Below, one piece after another: positions 1-8,329 of a stretch of 64,000 bases of DNA. The position numbers and the translations under genes are program-made. The stretch is from an uncultured Paracoccaceae bacterium (GTDB lineage Bacteria > Pseudomonadota > Alphaproteobacteria > Rhodobacterales > Rhodobacteraceae), in assembly GCA_947487205.1 (NCBI GenBank), contig CANKVU010000010.1, forward strand, positions 62,001-126,000. Reading direction: 5' to 3'. Under the pieces are notes generated by a model. The model saw only the letters and a list, made by a program, of their open reading frames with translations. It did not search any database and was not told the origin of the DNA. Position 1 is the first letter of the stretch. Every line of letters starts with the position of its first letter.

Positions 1-959
1 CGCCCCGCCATCCGCGCCACCGCGAAGGCGCAGGGGAACCCGAGCTCCTCCTCCAGGAAGTGGCGGATGCCGCGGGCATAGGTCTCGCTCGCCACGATGC
101 CGAACTCGGCGGTGGCGAAGAAGTCCTGCGTCACCGACCGCCACAGGTCCCAGACCGGCTTGATCGTGGAATGCTTCTCCCGCTCGATGAACGGCTCGGG
201 GTCGAGGCCCAGGATCTCGCCAAGCTTGCGCAGGAACTTCGTCGTGCTCTCCACGCCCACCGGCGCCTGCAGGTACGGCTTGCCCAGCACCTCCGCCAGG
301 CCGCGCCCGAACTCCCGGTACATGCAGATATTGGCGTCCGCGTTCACGAGGTTCCGCATCTCGGCCAGGTGGGCGCCGAGCGGCATCACCATGTTCACCT
401 CGGCGCCGATCCCCTCGACGAGCCGGCGGATCTCTGCGGCGTCGGAGGCGGAGTTGAACACCCCGTACATCGGGCCGAGGATGTTGACCCGGGGCTTCGC
501 CCCCACCTCGCGGGTCTTCTCCGGCGGCATCCGCCCCTTGGTCTGGCCCCATTCGGTGAAGATCCAGGTCATCGCGCGGTCCGCGCATTGCCACTGGTCC
601 TCGTCGATGGTCCGGGGCAGGAACCGCTGGATGCTGGTTCCGTGCGGCGTGACGCCCCCGCCGATCATCTCGGCGATGGAGCCGGTGACGACGACGGCGG
701 GCAGCGCGGGGTCCAGCACCTCCCAGGCCCGCTTCATCGCCTCCTCGGTGCCCGATCCCATCTCGTCCTCGCCGAGGCCCGTGACGACGATCGGCAATTC
801 GTGCGGCGGCAGCCCGTCGGTATAGTGTAGGACGCTCGTCACCGGCAGGTTCTCGCAGCCCACCGGCCCGTCGATGACCACCTGCAATCCCTTCACCGCG
901 GTGAAGGCATAGATCGCCCCCCAATAGCCGCCGGCGCGGTCGTGATCGGTCACCATCAT
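1..959 (-). CDS. bchZ: Chlorophyllide a reductase subunit Z, 3' part missing
   Basis: NifK-like beta subunit of chlorophyllide a reductase, which reduces ring B of chlorophyllide in bacteriochlorophyll a synthesis using electrons from BchX. About 319 codons are present; the C-terminal part (family length about 480-490) lies beyond position 1. The N-terminus [14 protein letters not shown] and the following [15 protein letters not shown] block, with its cluster-type cysteine, are typical of BchZ. Two ATG codons lie in tandem at 959 and 956; either may be the start. The upstream TGA of a 39-codon ORF overlaps the first ATG, so translation is probably coupled. It is last of the visible bchCXYZ genes; in relatives the puf operon follows. 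Confidence 0.95.
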   Translation of the reverse strand, partial: MMVTDHDRAGGYWGAIYAFTAVKGLQVVIDGPVGCENLPVTSVLHYTDGLPPHELPIVVTGLGEDEMGSGTEEAMKRAWEVLDPALPAVVVTGSIAEMIGGGVTPHGTSIQRFLPRTIDEDQWQCADRAMTWIFTEWGQTKGRMPPEKTREVGAKPRVNILGPMYGVFNSASDAAEIRRLVEGIGAEVNMVMPLGAHLAEMRNLVNADANICMYREFGRGLAEVLGKPYLQAPVGVESTTKFLRKLGEILGLDPEPFIEREKHSTIKPVWDLWRSVTQDFFATAEFGIVASETYARGIRHFLEEELGFPCAFAVARMAG

Positions 960-1075
960 GGCCGCGCCCCCGCCCCGGTCCGCGGGCCGGCGTCGGCCAC
1001 GTGCCCGCCGATGCGGCGGCGGTGCCCCGCCCCGCGGGCCGGCCGGATGGCCCCGAACGCAGCGCCCCTCGCCAT
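956..1075 (-). CDS. 39-codon ORF bridging bchY and bchZ
   Basis: This short frame starts at an ATG that overlaps the bchY stop (ATGA) and ends in a TGA that overlaps the first ATG of bchZ (ATGATG). The product would be [20 protein letters not shown] followed by 19 more residues, rich in Arg, Gly and Ala, with no domain or membrane segment. I do not recognise it. It may simply let ribosomes travel from bchY to bchZ across a roughly 115-base gap, or it may be a decayed remnant. Its composition is what random GC-rich sequence would give, so a functional peptide is doubtful. Confidence 0.3.
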   Translation of the reverse strand: MARGAAFGAIRPARGAGHRRRIGGHVADAGPRTGAGARP

Positions 1076-2655
1076 CAGATCATCTCCTGCGCCGCCGCGG
1101 CCTTCCGCTGCCGCTCCAGCTTCTTCAGGTTCTGGGCGCGGAACCGCTCCTGCACGTTCGGCGCGCCCTCCCAGACGCCGGCGGTCTCTCCGCCGCCGAC
1201 CCCCTGGTAGAAGGCGCGCATCTTCCGCATCCGCTCGCCATTGCCGATCGCCGCGTTGACCACCTGCGCCAGGCTTCCCGCCCCCGCCGGCCCCATCAGC
1301 GGCCGCGCCGAGATGAGGTTGGTGAAATAGAGCGCCGGAATTCCCCGCTCCTTGGCCGCCTGCACCACCGGCGTCGTCCCGATGGCGAGGTCCGGCCCGA
1401 TCGCCTCCATCGCGCTCAGGTCCTGCTCCAGGCTCGCGCGGAAGACGACCTTGGTGCCCCGCGCCTCCAGCCAGTCCTTGTCCACCTGGGATTGCGGCGT
1501 TTTCGGGCAGGCCGTGCCGACATAGGGAACCTTCGCCCCGCTCTCGATCAGCAGTCGCGCCACCAGCAGTTCGGACCCCTCGTACCCCGAAAGCGTCACC
1601 GTCCCGTCGATCCGCGATCCCGCCAGCGCGCCCTCGATGGCGGGCAAGACCGCGTTCTTCGCCGCCCCGACCCGATCCGCTCCGATCCCGAACGCCGCGC
1701 CCACGGCCGTCAGCCACGCCTCGGTCCCCTCGAGGCCCACGGGCGCGGACCCCAGGATTGGGCGACCCGCCCGCTCGAATTCCCGCACGCTCGCCGTGTA
1801 GAACGGGTGCACCGCCGCGACGGCCCCGCAATCCAGCGCCGCGTACAGCTCGCGCCATTCCCGCGCGGGCACCACCGGCCCCGCCGCCAGCCCCATGGGC
1901 GCCAGCATCGCCCCGATCTGCATCGGGTCGGCCGGGAACATCTCCCCCAGAAGCGTCACGCTCGGGCGGTCCTCGATCCCGGCGCGGGGGCGCCGGACGG
2001 GCCCCGCCTCGATCTCCGCGCGCGCATAGGCCAGCATCGCGCCGGCCAGAACGTCCTTGGCCTCCGCATGGGTCGGCACCCCGAATCCCGGCACGTCGAT
2101 GCCGATGATCCGCACGCCGTCGATCTCCCTGGGAAGCAGCCGCAGCGGCACCCCCGACGCGGTCGGAACGCACAGGTTCGTCACCACGATCGCGTCGTAC
2201 CGGGCGGGATCGGCCATCTCGTGCACCGAGTCGCGGATGTCCTCGAAGAGCTTGCCCGTTACCAGCGTCTCGGACGAGAACGGCACGTAGCCGACCGACC
2301 GCCGCGCCCCGTAGAAATGGCTGACGAAGGTCAGGCCATAGACGCAGCACGCCGATCCCGACAGGATCGTGCCCACCCGCCGCATCCGCAACCCGGTGCG
2401 CAGGGAGCCGAAGGCCGGGCACATGCTCTGCGGCTTGTCGTGAGGGCCTTGCGGGTAATCGGCGGCATAGCGGTCCAGAAGGTCGGATTGCCCCGACGCG
2501 CGGGCCGCCCGCGCCATCTCGTCCGCCCCGGCATGGCAGCCCACGCCGTCGCCGGCCCGGGGATCGGCGGCCAGCGCCGGCGCCGGCCCGGCCTCGGCCC
2601 GGCCCTCCACCACCTCTGCGCTCGCGGCGGCGTCGTATTCGACTTCCTGCGCCAT
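1075..2655 (-). CDS. bchY: Chlorophyllide a reductase subunit Y
   Basis: NifD-like alpha subunit of chlorophyllide a reductase, partner of BchZ in the catalytic heterotetramer that receives electrons from BchX. The product is 526 residues. Cysteine blocks typical of the family are visible ([13 protein letters not shown], then [11 protein letters not shown]). The start [10 protein letters not shown] is preferred over an in-frame ATG seven codons upstream (2676), because that upstream ATG lies inside the tail of an intergenic hairpin element, whereas a purine-rich GGGGACAGC precedes the chosen one. It lies in the bchCXYZ operon, and its stop overlaps the start of a 39-codon ORF. Confidence 0.95.
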   Translation of the reverse strand: MAQEVEYDAAASAEVVEGRAEAGPAPALAADPRAGDGVGCHAGADEMARAARASGQSDLLDRYAADYPQGPHDKPQSMCPAFGSLRTGLRMRRVGTILSGSACCVYGLTFVSHFYGARRSVGYVPFSSETLVTGKLFEDIRDSVHEMADPARYDAIVVTNLCVPTASGVPLRLLPREIDGVRIIGIDVPGFGVPTHAEAKDVLAGAMLAYARAEIEAGPVRRPRAGIEDRPSVTLLGEMFPADPMQIGAMLAPMGLAAGPVVPAREWRELYAALDCGAVAAVHPFYTASVREFERAGRPILGSAPVGLEGTEAWLTAVGAAFGIGADRVGAAKNAVLPAIEGALAGSRIDGTVTLSGYEGSELLVARLLIESGAKVPYVGTACPKTPQSQVDKDWLEARGTKVVFRASLEQDLSAMEAIGPDLAIGTTPVVQAAKERGIPALYFTNLISARPLMGPAGAGSLAQVVNAAIGNGERMRKMRAFYQGVGGGETAGVWEGAPNVQERFRAQNLKKLERQRKAAAAQEMI

Positions 2656-2672
2656 GCTGTCCCCGCGTCCCT

Positions 2673-2717
2673 TCATCCTTTGGCAAATACCTCGGGGGTG
2701 CGGGGGCTGGCCCCCGC
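2673..2717 (-). repeat. Intergenic hairpin element between bchX and bchY
   Basis: A perfect 8-bp stem (GCGGGGGC / GCCCCCGC, 2-nt loop, 2700-2717) is followed on the minus strand by ACCCCCGAGGTATTTGCC and AAAGGATGAAG. This layout, a GC hairpin plus a GAGGTATTTG-like tail, resembles an element I recall as recurring between genes in Rhodobacterales; I could not check copy number. Only one copy was seen in this window. It could act as a partial terminator or an mRNA 3'-end stabiliser that sets the bchX:bchY ratio. Confidence 0.6.
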
Positions 2718-2730
2718 GATCCCGGCCGTT

Positions 2731-3735
2731 TCACGCCTCGTCGTAGATCACCTCGAGCGACGGCTTCGGCGCCGCCTTCGTGCCGCGCATGTCCGCATCG
2801 GTCGCGGGCTCCAGAACCACGTCCCCGCCGGTATCCTTGCTGTCGAAGAGCGCCAGCAACCCGTCCTGGTCGAGCGGCGCGGGACGGCACGGGGGCGCGA
2901 GCCCCACCTGCTCGGCCAGGCCCGAAAACAGATCGCCCCAGGGCGAGGCGGCGGTGCCCACGATCTGGTAATTCGCCGACTTCTTCCGCAGGTCGTCGTC
3001 GGCCGGGATCGCGGCCAGGACCGGAATGTCCACCGCGCGGGCAAAGGCCTGGGCCTCGCCGGACCCGTCATCCTTGTTGATCACCAGGCCCGCGACGCCC
3101 ACATTGCCGCCCATCTTGCGGAAATACTCCACCGCCGAGCAGACGTTGTTGGCGACGTACAGCGATTGCAGGTCGTTCGATCCGACCAGGATCACCTTCT
3201 GCGCCATGTCCCGCGCGATCGGCAGGCCGAAGCCGCCGCAGACCACGTCGCCCAGGAAATCGAGCAGCACGTAGTCGAAATCCCAGTCGTGGAAGCCGAG
3301 CTTCTCCAGCAATTCGAAGCCGTGAATGATCCCCCGCCCGCCGCAGCCGCGGCCGACCTCGGGTCCGCCCAGCTCCATGGCGAAGACGCCGCCGCGCTTG
3401 AAGCACACGTCGCCGATCGCGACCTCCTCGCCGGCGAGCTTCTTGCGCGTGCTGGTCTCGATGATCGTCGGACAGGCCTTGCCGCCGAAGAGGAGCGAGG
3501 TCGTGTCCGATTTCGGGTCGCAGCCGATCAGCAGGACGCGCTTGCCCTCCTCGGCCATCATGTGGCTCAGATTGGCCAGCGTGAACGACTTGCCGATGCC
3601 GCCCTTGCCGTAGATCGCGATGATCTGGGTGTGCTTCGTGGGCGCCGCCTGCGGCACTTCGAGCGTCGGCTCGGCCGCCTCGTCCTTCAGCTTCGCGTCG
3701 TAATCCTTGAGATTGGGTACGTCGTCGAGGCTCAT
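2731..3735 (-). CDS. bchX: Chlorophyllide a reductase iron protein subunit X
   Basis: NifH-like ATPase that passes electrons to BchYZ in bacteriochlorophyll synthesis. The product is 334 residues. The P-loop YGKGGIGKS is at residues 42-50, and the two cysteine blocks that hold the bridging [4Fe-4S] cluster (GRGCGGRG and DVVCGGFG) are present. The N-terminal extension before the P-loop is normal for BchX and distinguishes it from BchL and NifH. The ATG overlaps the bchC stop (ATGA), so the two are translationally coupled. The frame stays open far upstream, but that is a shadow of bchC. Confidence 0.96.
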   Translation of the reverse strand: MSLDDVPNLKDYDAKLKDEAAEPTLEVPQAAPTKHTQIIAIYGKGGIGKSFTLANLSHMMAEEGKRVLLIGCDPKSDTTSLLFGGKACPTIIETSTRKKLAGEEVAIGDVCFKRGGVFAMELGGPEVGRGCGGRGIIHGFELLEKLGFHDWDFDYVLLDFLGDVVCGGFGLPIARDMAQKVILVGSNDLQSLYVANNVCSAVEYFRKMGGNVGVAGLVINKDDGSGEAQAFARAVDIPVLAAIPADDDLRKKSANYQIVGTAASPWGDLFSGLAEQVGLAPPCRPAPLDQDGLLALFDSKDTGGDVVLEPATDADMRGTKAAPKPSLEVIYDEA

Positions 3736-4673
3736 GCCACGTCCTTCCAGTCGAGAATGAGTTTGAGGCAGGCGGGATCCTCGAAGGCGGTGCGATAGGC
3801 CGCGTCCGCCTCGATCGCCGGACGGCGATGGGTGATCAGCCCGTCGAGGGACAGAGTGCCCGATTCGACGAGTTGCCGCGTCACGGCCATGTCGCCGGGC
3901 GTCCATTCCGCCGCGACGCGGATCCGTGCCTCCTTCATGAAGGCCGGCGGAAAGGCGAAGCTGATCGGCCGGTCGTAGAAGCCGGCGAGCACGATCTCGC
4001 CCCCCTTCGCGATCCGCGCGATCAGGTCGGGCAGCAGGTCCGCCTGCCCGGAGGCGTCGAACACGGTGCCGTAATCGCGCCGCGGATCGTCGTCGGGGGC
4101 GATGACCTGGTATCCCGCCCCGCCGTCCATCCGGGCCTCGGCCACGTCCCAGACGGTGGGCGCGCCGCCCGCCGCCACGGTCAGCCGCGCGAGCAACCGT
4201 CCCAGCGTGCCGTGCCCCACGATCAGGTCGGGCAGGTCGGTGCGAAGCCCCGCGAGCGCGTGCCGCGCCGTCGCCGCCAGCGCCAGGAGCGCGCCGGCCT
4301 CGCCCAGCGCCGGGTCGATCGGGGTCAGCCGGGCGCCGGGGGTGACGATTCGCTTCGCCGCGCCGCCGAACAGGCCCCGGATTTCCCCGTAGCAATCGGC
4401 GCCCGGCACGAAGACGGTGTCGCCCATCCGCACGCCCGACCCGGGCCGCGCCTCCACCACTTCGCCGACGCTCTCGTAGCCCGGCACCAGCGGATAGCCC
4501 ATGCCCGGGAAATGCGGCATCCGCCCGTCCCAGAACAGCTTCTCGGTTCCGGTCGACACGCCCGAGGCGCGGATCTCGACCACGGCGTCGCCGGGGCCCG
4601 GATCGGACAGGGCGATGTCGGCCAGGCCCAGCTTCCGCGGCCCGTCGAGGACGATGGCTGTGGTCCCCGTCAT
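3732..4673 (-). CDS. bchC: 2-desacetyl-2-hydroxyethyl bacteriochlorophyllide a dehydrogenase
   Basis: A zinc-type MDR dehydrogenase that oxidises the 3-hydroxyethyl group to the 3-acetyl group of bacteriochlorophyllide a. The product is 313 residues, normal for the family. It begins [17 protein letters not shown], and the [20 protein letters not shown] segment is the usual MDR N-terminus. An in-frame ATG 14 codons upstream lies inside the promoter/operator and was rejected. This is the first gene of bchCXYZ, behind its own promoter with two PpsR-type palindromes. The stop overlaps the bchX start. Confidence 0.95.
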   Translation of the reverse strand: MTGTTAIVLDGPRKLGLADIALSDPGPGDAVVEIRASGVSTGTEKLFWDGRMPHFPGMGYPLVPGYESVGEVVEARPGSGVRMGDTVFVPGADCYGEIRGLFGGAAKRIVTPGARLTPIDPALGEAGALLALAATARHALAGLRTDLPDLIVGHGTLGRLLARLTVAAGGAPTVWDVAEARMDGGAGYQVIAPDDDPRRDYGTVFDASGQADLLPDLIARIAKGGEIVLAGFYDRPISFAFPPAFMKEARIRVAAEWTPGDMAVTRQLVESGTLSLDGLITHRRPAIEADAAYRTAFEDPACLKLILDWKDVA

Positions 4674-4693
4674 GCGCGCCTCCCTCACACCTG

Positions 4694-4711
4694 CCCGGGA
4701 CCGATCCCGGG
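4694..4711 (-). other. Hairpin in the bchC 5' leader
   Basis: A perfect 7-bp inverted repeat, CCCGGGA and TCCCGGG around a 4-nt loop, lies about 20 bases before the bchC start and downstream of the likely -10 box. It would sit near the 5' end of the bchCXYZ mRNA and could slow 5'-end decay or modulate initiation. This is inferred from sequence symmetry only. Confidence 0.5.
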
Positions 4712-4717
4712 GCATGG

Positions 4718-4761
4718 TGTCAGCTTAACTTTACAGTCATGTCTGTCAACTGAAGATGACG
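4718..4761 (-). promoter_or_regulatory. bchC promoter with paired PpsR/CrtJ sites
   Basis: One perfect TGT-N12-ACA site (4718-4735) and one imperfect site ending in ACG (4744-4761) are separated by exactly 8 bp, the spacing known for the bchC promoter of Rhodobacter, where PpsR/CrtJ binds cooperatively. On the minus strand TTGACA (4744-4749) and TAAGCT (4722-4727), 16 bp apart, make a sigma-70-like promoter. One palindrome covers each box, so repressor binding would block RNA polymerase. Confidence 0.8.
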
Positions 4762-4762
4762 G

Positions 4763-5833
4763 TCAGGGCCGGCGCGCCTCGACGACCGAGGTGACGAAGG
4801 CCCGGCGCGGGCGGCCGGCGCGCACCGCGTCGAACCCCGCCGCCTCCAGCAGCGTGGCGATCCGCGCGGCCGACCGGGCCTGCCCCGTCCCCATCGCCGC
4901 GCAATAGACCGCGAAATAGACATCCCCCGCGCGGTGCGGCCGCGCCCCGCCGGTCATCGGCTCGGACACGATCACCCGCCCGCCCGGCGGCAGGGCGTCC
5001 CGGACCCGGGCCAGGAGATCGCCGACCGTCGCGTCGTCGTGGTCGTAGAGGACCCGCACCAGGCTCACAGCGTCCGCGCCCGCCGGCAACGGCCCGGCGC
5101 GGAACGAGGCGCCGTGGCACCGGACCCGCGCCGCCAGGTCCGGCGGCACCGCCGCCAGCACCTCCGGCAGATCGACGATCGTGCCCTCCATCCCGGGCCG
5201 CGCCGCCAGGGCGCGGGACAGGAACGCCCCCGTGCCGCCGCCCACGTCCATCAGGTGCCGCACGCCCCGCAGGTCCGCCTGCGCCAGCGTCTCCTCGGCC
5301 ACCAGCGCCTGGCTCTCGGCCATCAGGCGCGAATAGCGCCGTGCCTCGGCCCCGCCCGCGCCGCCGCCCAGGACATAGGGCCAGAACCGGGCGAGGTCGG
5401 GCGAGGTCTCCCCCTTCAGGAAGGCGACCGGGTCGGCCAGGTCGCGATAAAGGATGTCGTGGTGCCGGATCATGTCGACCAGTCCCGGCACCCCCACCAG
5501 CGCCGCGCCCCGCGCCGTGGCGCGGAACCGCCCGCGCCGCAGCCCCAGCAGGCCCATGGCCACGCCGGCGCGCAGCAAGAGCTCGGCGCGCGCCGCGGGC
5601 AGGCCCAGCCGGGGCGCGAGGCCGGCGGCATCGGACGGCGCCGCGACCAGCGCCTCGATCGCGCCCGTCTCGACCAGCGCGCGCAGCATCTGGCTGTGCA
5701 CGAACCCCGCCACCAGGTCGAAGATCTCCTCGCCCTCGCGCCGCACCAGCCGGCGCAGCAGCGGCAGGCGCGCGGCGCGGGCCTGCAGGGCGGGATCGGT
5801 CAGCCGCGCCCGCCAGCCGCGCCCCCGGATCAT
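4763..5833 (-). CDS. crtF: Demethylspheroidene / hydroxyneurosporene O-methyltransferase
   Basis: SAM-dependent enzyme that methylates the tertiary hydroxyl of acyclic carotenoids made by CrtC, giving the methoxy group of spheroidene or spirilloxanthin. The product is 356 residues. An N-terminal dimerisation/winged-helix part (EIFDLVAGFVHSQML near residues 36-50) precedes the Rossmann SAM motif DVGGGTGAFL at 196-205. It is somewhat shorter than Rhodobacter CrtF. The ATG overlaps the crtE stop (ATGA), so the pair is coupled. Position between crtE and bchC is the usual crtEF-bchCXYZ superoperon order. Confidence 0.94.
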   Translation of the reverse strand: MIRGRGWRARLTDPALQARAARLPLLRRLVRREGEEIFDLVAGFVHSQMLRALVETGAIEALVAAPSDAAGLAPRLGLPAARAELLLRAGVAMGLLGLRRGRFRATARGAALVGVPGLVDMIRHHDILYRDLADPVAFLKGETSPDLARFWPYVLGGGAGGAEARRYSRLMAESQALVAEETLAQADLRGVRHLMDVGGGTGAFLSRALAARPGMEGTIVDLPEVLAAVPPDLAARVRCHGASFRAGPLPAGADAVSLVRVLYDHDDATVGDLLARVRDALPPGGRVIVSEPMTGGARPHRAGDVYFAVYCAAMGTGQARSAARIATLLEAAGFDAVRAGRPRRAFVTSVVEARRP

Positions 5834-6702
5834 TCCCCGGGCAGGCGCATCGCCTCGCGCGGGGCGAGCTTGCGGGCCGTGCGGGTCACCATCTCGGCCA
5901 GCATCGCCTCGCCGGGGCAGGACGGGATCGACGCGATGGCGCCCGACAGGATGTCGTCCAGCCGCCGCGCCGCGCCCGCGACGCCCAGAAGCGCCACCGC
6001 GTTCGGACGCCCGTGCAGCCCGTCCTGTCCCGCCGGCTTGCCAAGCGCGCGGTCGTCGAGGAGCGCGTCGCGCAGGTCGTCGGCGACCTGGAACGCCTCG
6101 CCGATCCGCGCGCCGAGCTCGTCCCAGGGCTCGGGGTCCTGCCCGGCGGCCTCCGCGCCCATGCGCGTGGCGGCGATGAAGAGCGCCCCGGTCTTGGCGC
6201 GGTGATAGGCCGACAGGTCGATCTCCGGCTCGCTCTCCCAGCCCTGCCCGGCGCAGATCCCGTTCGGCATGCCCGTGCGCTCGGACAGGCACCGCACGAG
6301 CGCGAGCGCCCGCCCCGGCGCGTCCTCCCCCGCCCGCGCCAGCACGTCGAAGGCCATCACGATCAGGCTGTCGCCCGTCAGCACCGCGAGCGGCTCCGAG
6401 AAGCCCCGATGCACCGAGGGTTTCCCCCGCCGCGTCTCGGCGTCGTCGAAGCATGGCAGGTCGTCATGGACGAGCGAGGCGCAATGGATCAGCTCCAGCG
6501 CCGCGGCGGCGGCGTCGGTCAGGGCCGGGCGGTCGTCGCCGCAGGCCGCGGCCACCGACATCAGGATCGTGGGCCGGATCCGCGCGCCGCCCGGCGCGCA
6601 GGCATAATCGAGCGCGCGCGCCAGTTGCGCCGGGGCCGGGGCGGTCGCGCCGCGGCGCAGGGCCGCCTGCAGCGCGGCCTCGATGCGGATGGGAAAGGAC
6701 AT
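5830..6702 (-). CDS. crtE: Geranylgeranyl diphosphate synthase
   Basis: Prenyltransferase that makes C20 geranylgeranyl diphosphate for carotenoids and the bacteriochlorophyll tail. The product is 290 residues. Both aspartate-rich metal-binding motifs are visible: HDDLPCFDDAE (first, DDxxxxD type) and DDLRDALLDD (second). The start MSFPIRIE is chosen because AGGAG lies a few bases upstream; a TTG six codons earlier is possible but less likely. It is the first gene of the minus-strand crtEF-bchCXYZ run and faces crtD across an 82-base operator region. Confidence 0.94.
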   Translation of the reverse strand: MSFPIRIEAALQAALRRGATAPAPAQLARALDYACAPGGARIRPTILMSVAAACGDDRPALTDAAAAALELIHCASLVHDDLPCFDDAETRRGKPSVHRGFSEPLAVLTGDSLIVMAFDVLARAGEDAPGRALALVRCLSERTGMPNGICAGQGWESEPEIDLSAYHRAKTGALFIAATRMGAEAAGQDPEPWDELGARIGEAFQVADDLRDALLDDRALGKPAGQDGLHGRPNAVALLGVAGAARRLDDILSGAIASIPSCPGEAMLAEMVTRTARKLAPREAMRLPGE

Positions 6703-6784
6703 GGCGCTCCTGACTGTCAATGCGGGCGGCAGAGGTGTGTCAACCAGTCTGGACAGAGCCGCCGCGCCCTGTCAACGTCCGCCC
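6703..6784. promoter_or_regulatory. Divergent crtE/crtD control region with PpsR-type operator
   Basis: A perfect TGT-N12-ACA palindrome lies at 6738-6755 (TGTCAACCAGTCTGGACA). Two further TGTCAA half-sites occur at 6715 and 6770, the latter close to the crtD start. The distal arms of these two do not match ACA. The same operator type is found before bchC, so both divergent transcription units are probably repressed together under oxygen by PpsR/CrtJ. No convincing -10 box could be assigned in either direction. Confidence 0.7.
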
Positions 6785-8329
6785 ATGGCAGCAGAACGTG
6801 CGATCGTGATCGGCGCCGGCATGGGCGGGCTCGCCGCCGCGATGCGGCTGGCCCATGCCGGGCTCGCGGTGGACCTCTTCGACGCGGCCGCGCAGCCCGG
6901 CGGCAAGATGCGGACATTGCCCTCCGCCGCCGGGCCGGTGGATGCGGGCCCCACCGTGCTGACCCTGCGGGGGGTCTTCGACGAACTCTTCGCCGATATC
7001 GGCCTGCGTCTCGACGAGCATGTCCGGCTCGAGCGCGAACCGGTCCTGGGGCGGCATTTCTGGCCCGACGGCGGCAGGCTCGACCTGACCGGCGACGAAG
7101 AGACCGATGCCCGCGCCATCGCCGACCTCTCGGGGGCGAAGGCCGCGCGCCAGTTCCGCCGCTTCTCGGCCGAGACGCGGCGCCTGTGGGACGCGTTCGA
7201 GGCCCCGGTGATGCGCGCCCCGCGCCCCCGCCTGGCGCCCCTGGCCGTGCGCGTGGCCGCCGATCCCGCGCTCCTGCGGGCGATGGCCCCGTTCTCGACG
7301 CTGGCGCGCCGGCTCGGGCGGCGCTTCGACGATCCGCGCCTGGCGCAGCTCTTCGGCCGCTACGCCACCTATCTGGGCGGCGTGCCGACCCGCGTGCCCG
7401 CCCTCCTCGCCCTCGTCTGGCAGGCCGAGGCGCGCGGCGTCTGGCGGGTGGCGGGCGGGATGGCCGCCCTCGCCGCCGCCATGGCCGAGGCCGCCCGCCT
7501 GCGCGGCGCCCACCTGCACGCCGCGACGCCGGTCGCGCGGATCGAGGACGGGCCGGCGGTGATCCTCGGCGACGGCACCCGCCATGCCGCCGACCGCGTC
7601 GTCTTCGCCGGCGATCCGCGCGCGCTCCGGGCGGGCCTTCTCGGGCCCGGCCCCGCCGCCGCAATCGGCCGGTCGGCGGTCGCCCCGCGCAGCCTCTCGG
7701 CCGAGGTGCTGGCCTTCGCCGCCACGCCGCGCGGCCCCGACCTGCACCACCACAACGTCTTCTTCGGCGCCGATCCGGACACCGAGTTCGCCCCCCTCGC
7801 GCGCGGGGAGGCGCCGCGGGACCCGAGCGTGTATGTCTGCGCCCAGGACCGCGGCACCGGCCGCACGCCTCCCGCGACCGAGCGGTTCGAGACCATCGTG
7901 AACGCCGCCCCCCTGACCGAAACGGAGACCCCCTGCCCATGCGCCGACCGGACGATCCCCCTGCTCGCCGAGAGGGGCCTGACATTCGACCCGCCGCCCG
8001 GCCCCGGGGCCCGGACCGCGCCCCCGGACTTCGCGCGGCGTTTTCCGGGGTCCCTCGGCGCGCTCTACGGGCGGAGTCCGGAGGGACCGGCGGCGACCTT
8101 CGCCCGGCCGACGGCGCGGAGCACGATGCCGGGCCTGTACCTGGCGGGGGGCGGCACCCACCCGGGGCCGGGGGTGCCGATGGCGGCGCTCTCCGGGAAG
8201 CACGCGGCCGCGGCGATTCTCTCCGACCGAATTTCGACCTCGACGTGCCGCCCGACGGATACGCCTGGTGGTACGTCGACGGAATCTCCGACGACGGAAC
8301 CCGCGCCGTCTCGGCCATCGGGTTCATAG
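6785..8329 (+). CDS. crtD: Hydroxyneurosporene (1-hydroxycarotenoid) 3,4-desaturase
   Basis: FAD-dependent desaturase of the CrtI family that introduces the C-3,4 double bond after CrtC hydration and CrtF methylation. The product is 514 residues. The dinucleotide motif GAGMGGLAAA is at residues 10-19, followed by QPGGKMRTL, and the C-terminal FAD segment (GLYLAGGGTHPGPGVPMAAL) is intact. The order with crtC and divergence from crtE support CrtD rather than CrtI. The last roughly 28 codons overlap the crtC coding sequence in another frame and read as a Thr/Pro/Ser-rich tail. Confidence 0.92.
   Translation: MAAERAIVIGAGMGGLAAAMRLAHAGLAVDLFDAAAQPGGKMRTLPSAAGPVDAGPTVLTLRGVFDELFADIGLRLDEHVRLEREPVLGRHFWPDGGRLDLTGDEETDARAIADLSGAKAARQFRRFSAETRRLWDAFEAPVMRAPRPRLAPLAVRVAADPALLRAMAPFSTLARRLGRRFDDPRLAQLFGRYATYLGGVPTRVPALLALVWQAEARGVWRVAGGMAALAAAMAEAARLRGAHLHAATPVARIEDGPAVILGDGTRHAADRVVFAGDPRALRAGLLGPGPAAAIGRSAVAPRSLSAEVLAFAATPRGPDLHHHNVFFGADPDTEFAPLARGEAPRDPSVYVCAQDRGTGRTPPATERFETIVNAAPLTETETPCPCADRTIPLLAERGLTFDPPPGPGARTAPPDFARRFPGSLGALYGRSPEGPAATFARPTARSTMPGLYLAGGGTHPGPGVPMAALSGKHAAAAILSDRISTSTCRPTDTPGGTSTESPTTEPAPSRPSGS

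Noticed and set aside
958-3798. A 946-codon open frame on the plus strand opposite bchX, bchY and bchZ
   Set aside because: Antisense shadow of highly GC-rich coding sequence; Arg/Pro/His-rich, no family resemblance, and it covers three certain genes.
5341-8244. Long plus-strand upstream extension of the crtC frame
   Set aside because: It runs through crtF, crtE and crtD in the wrong frame; only the part from 8245 has CrtC sequence.
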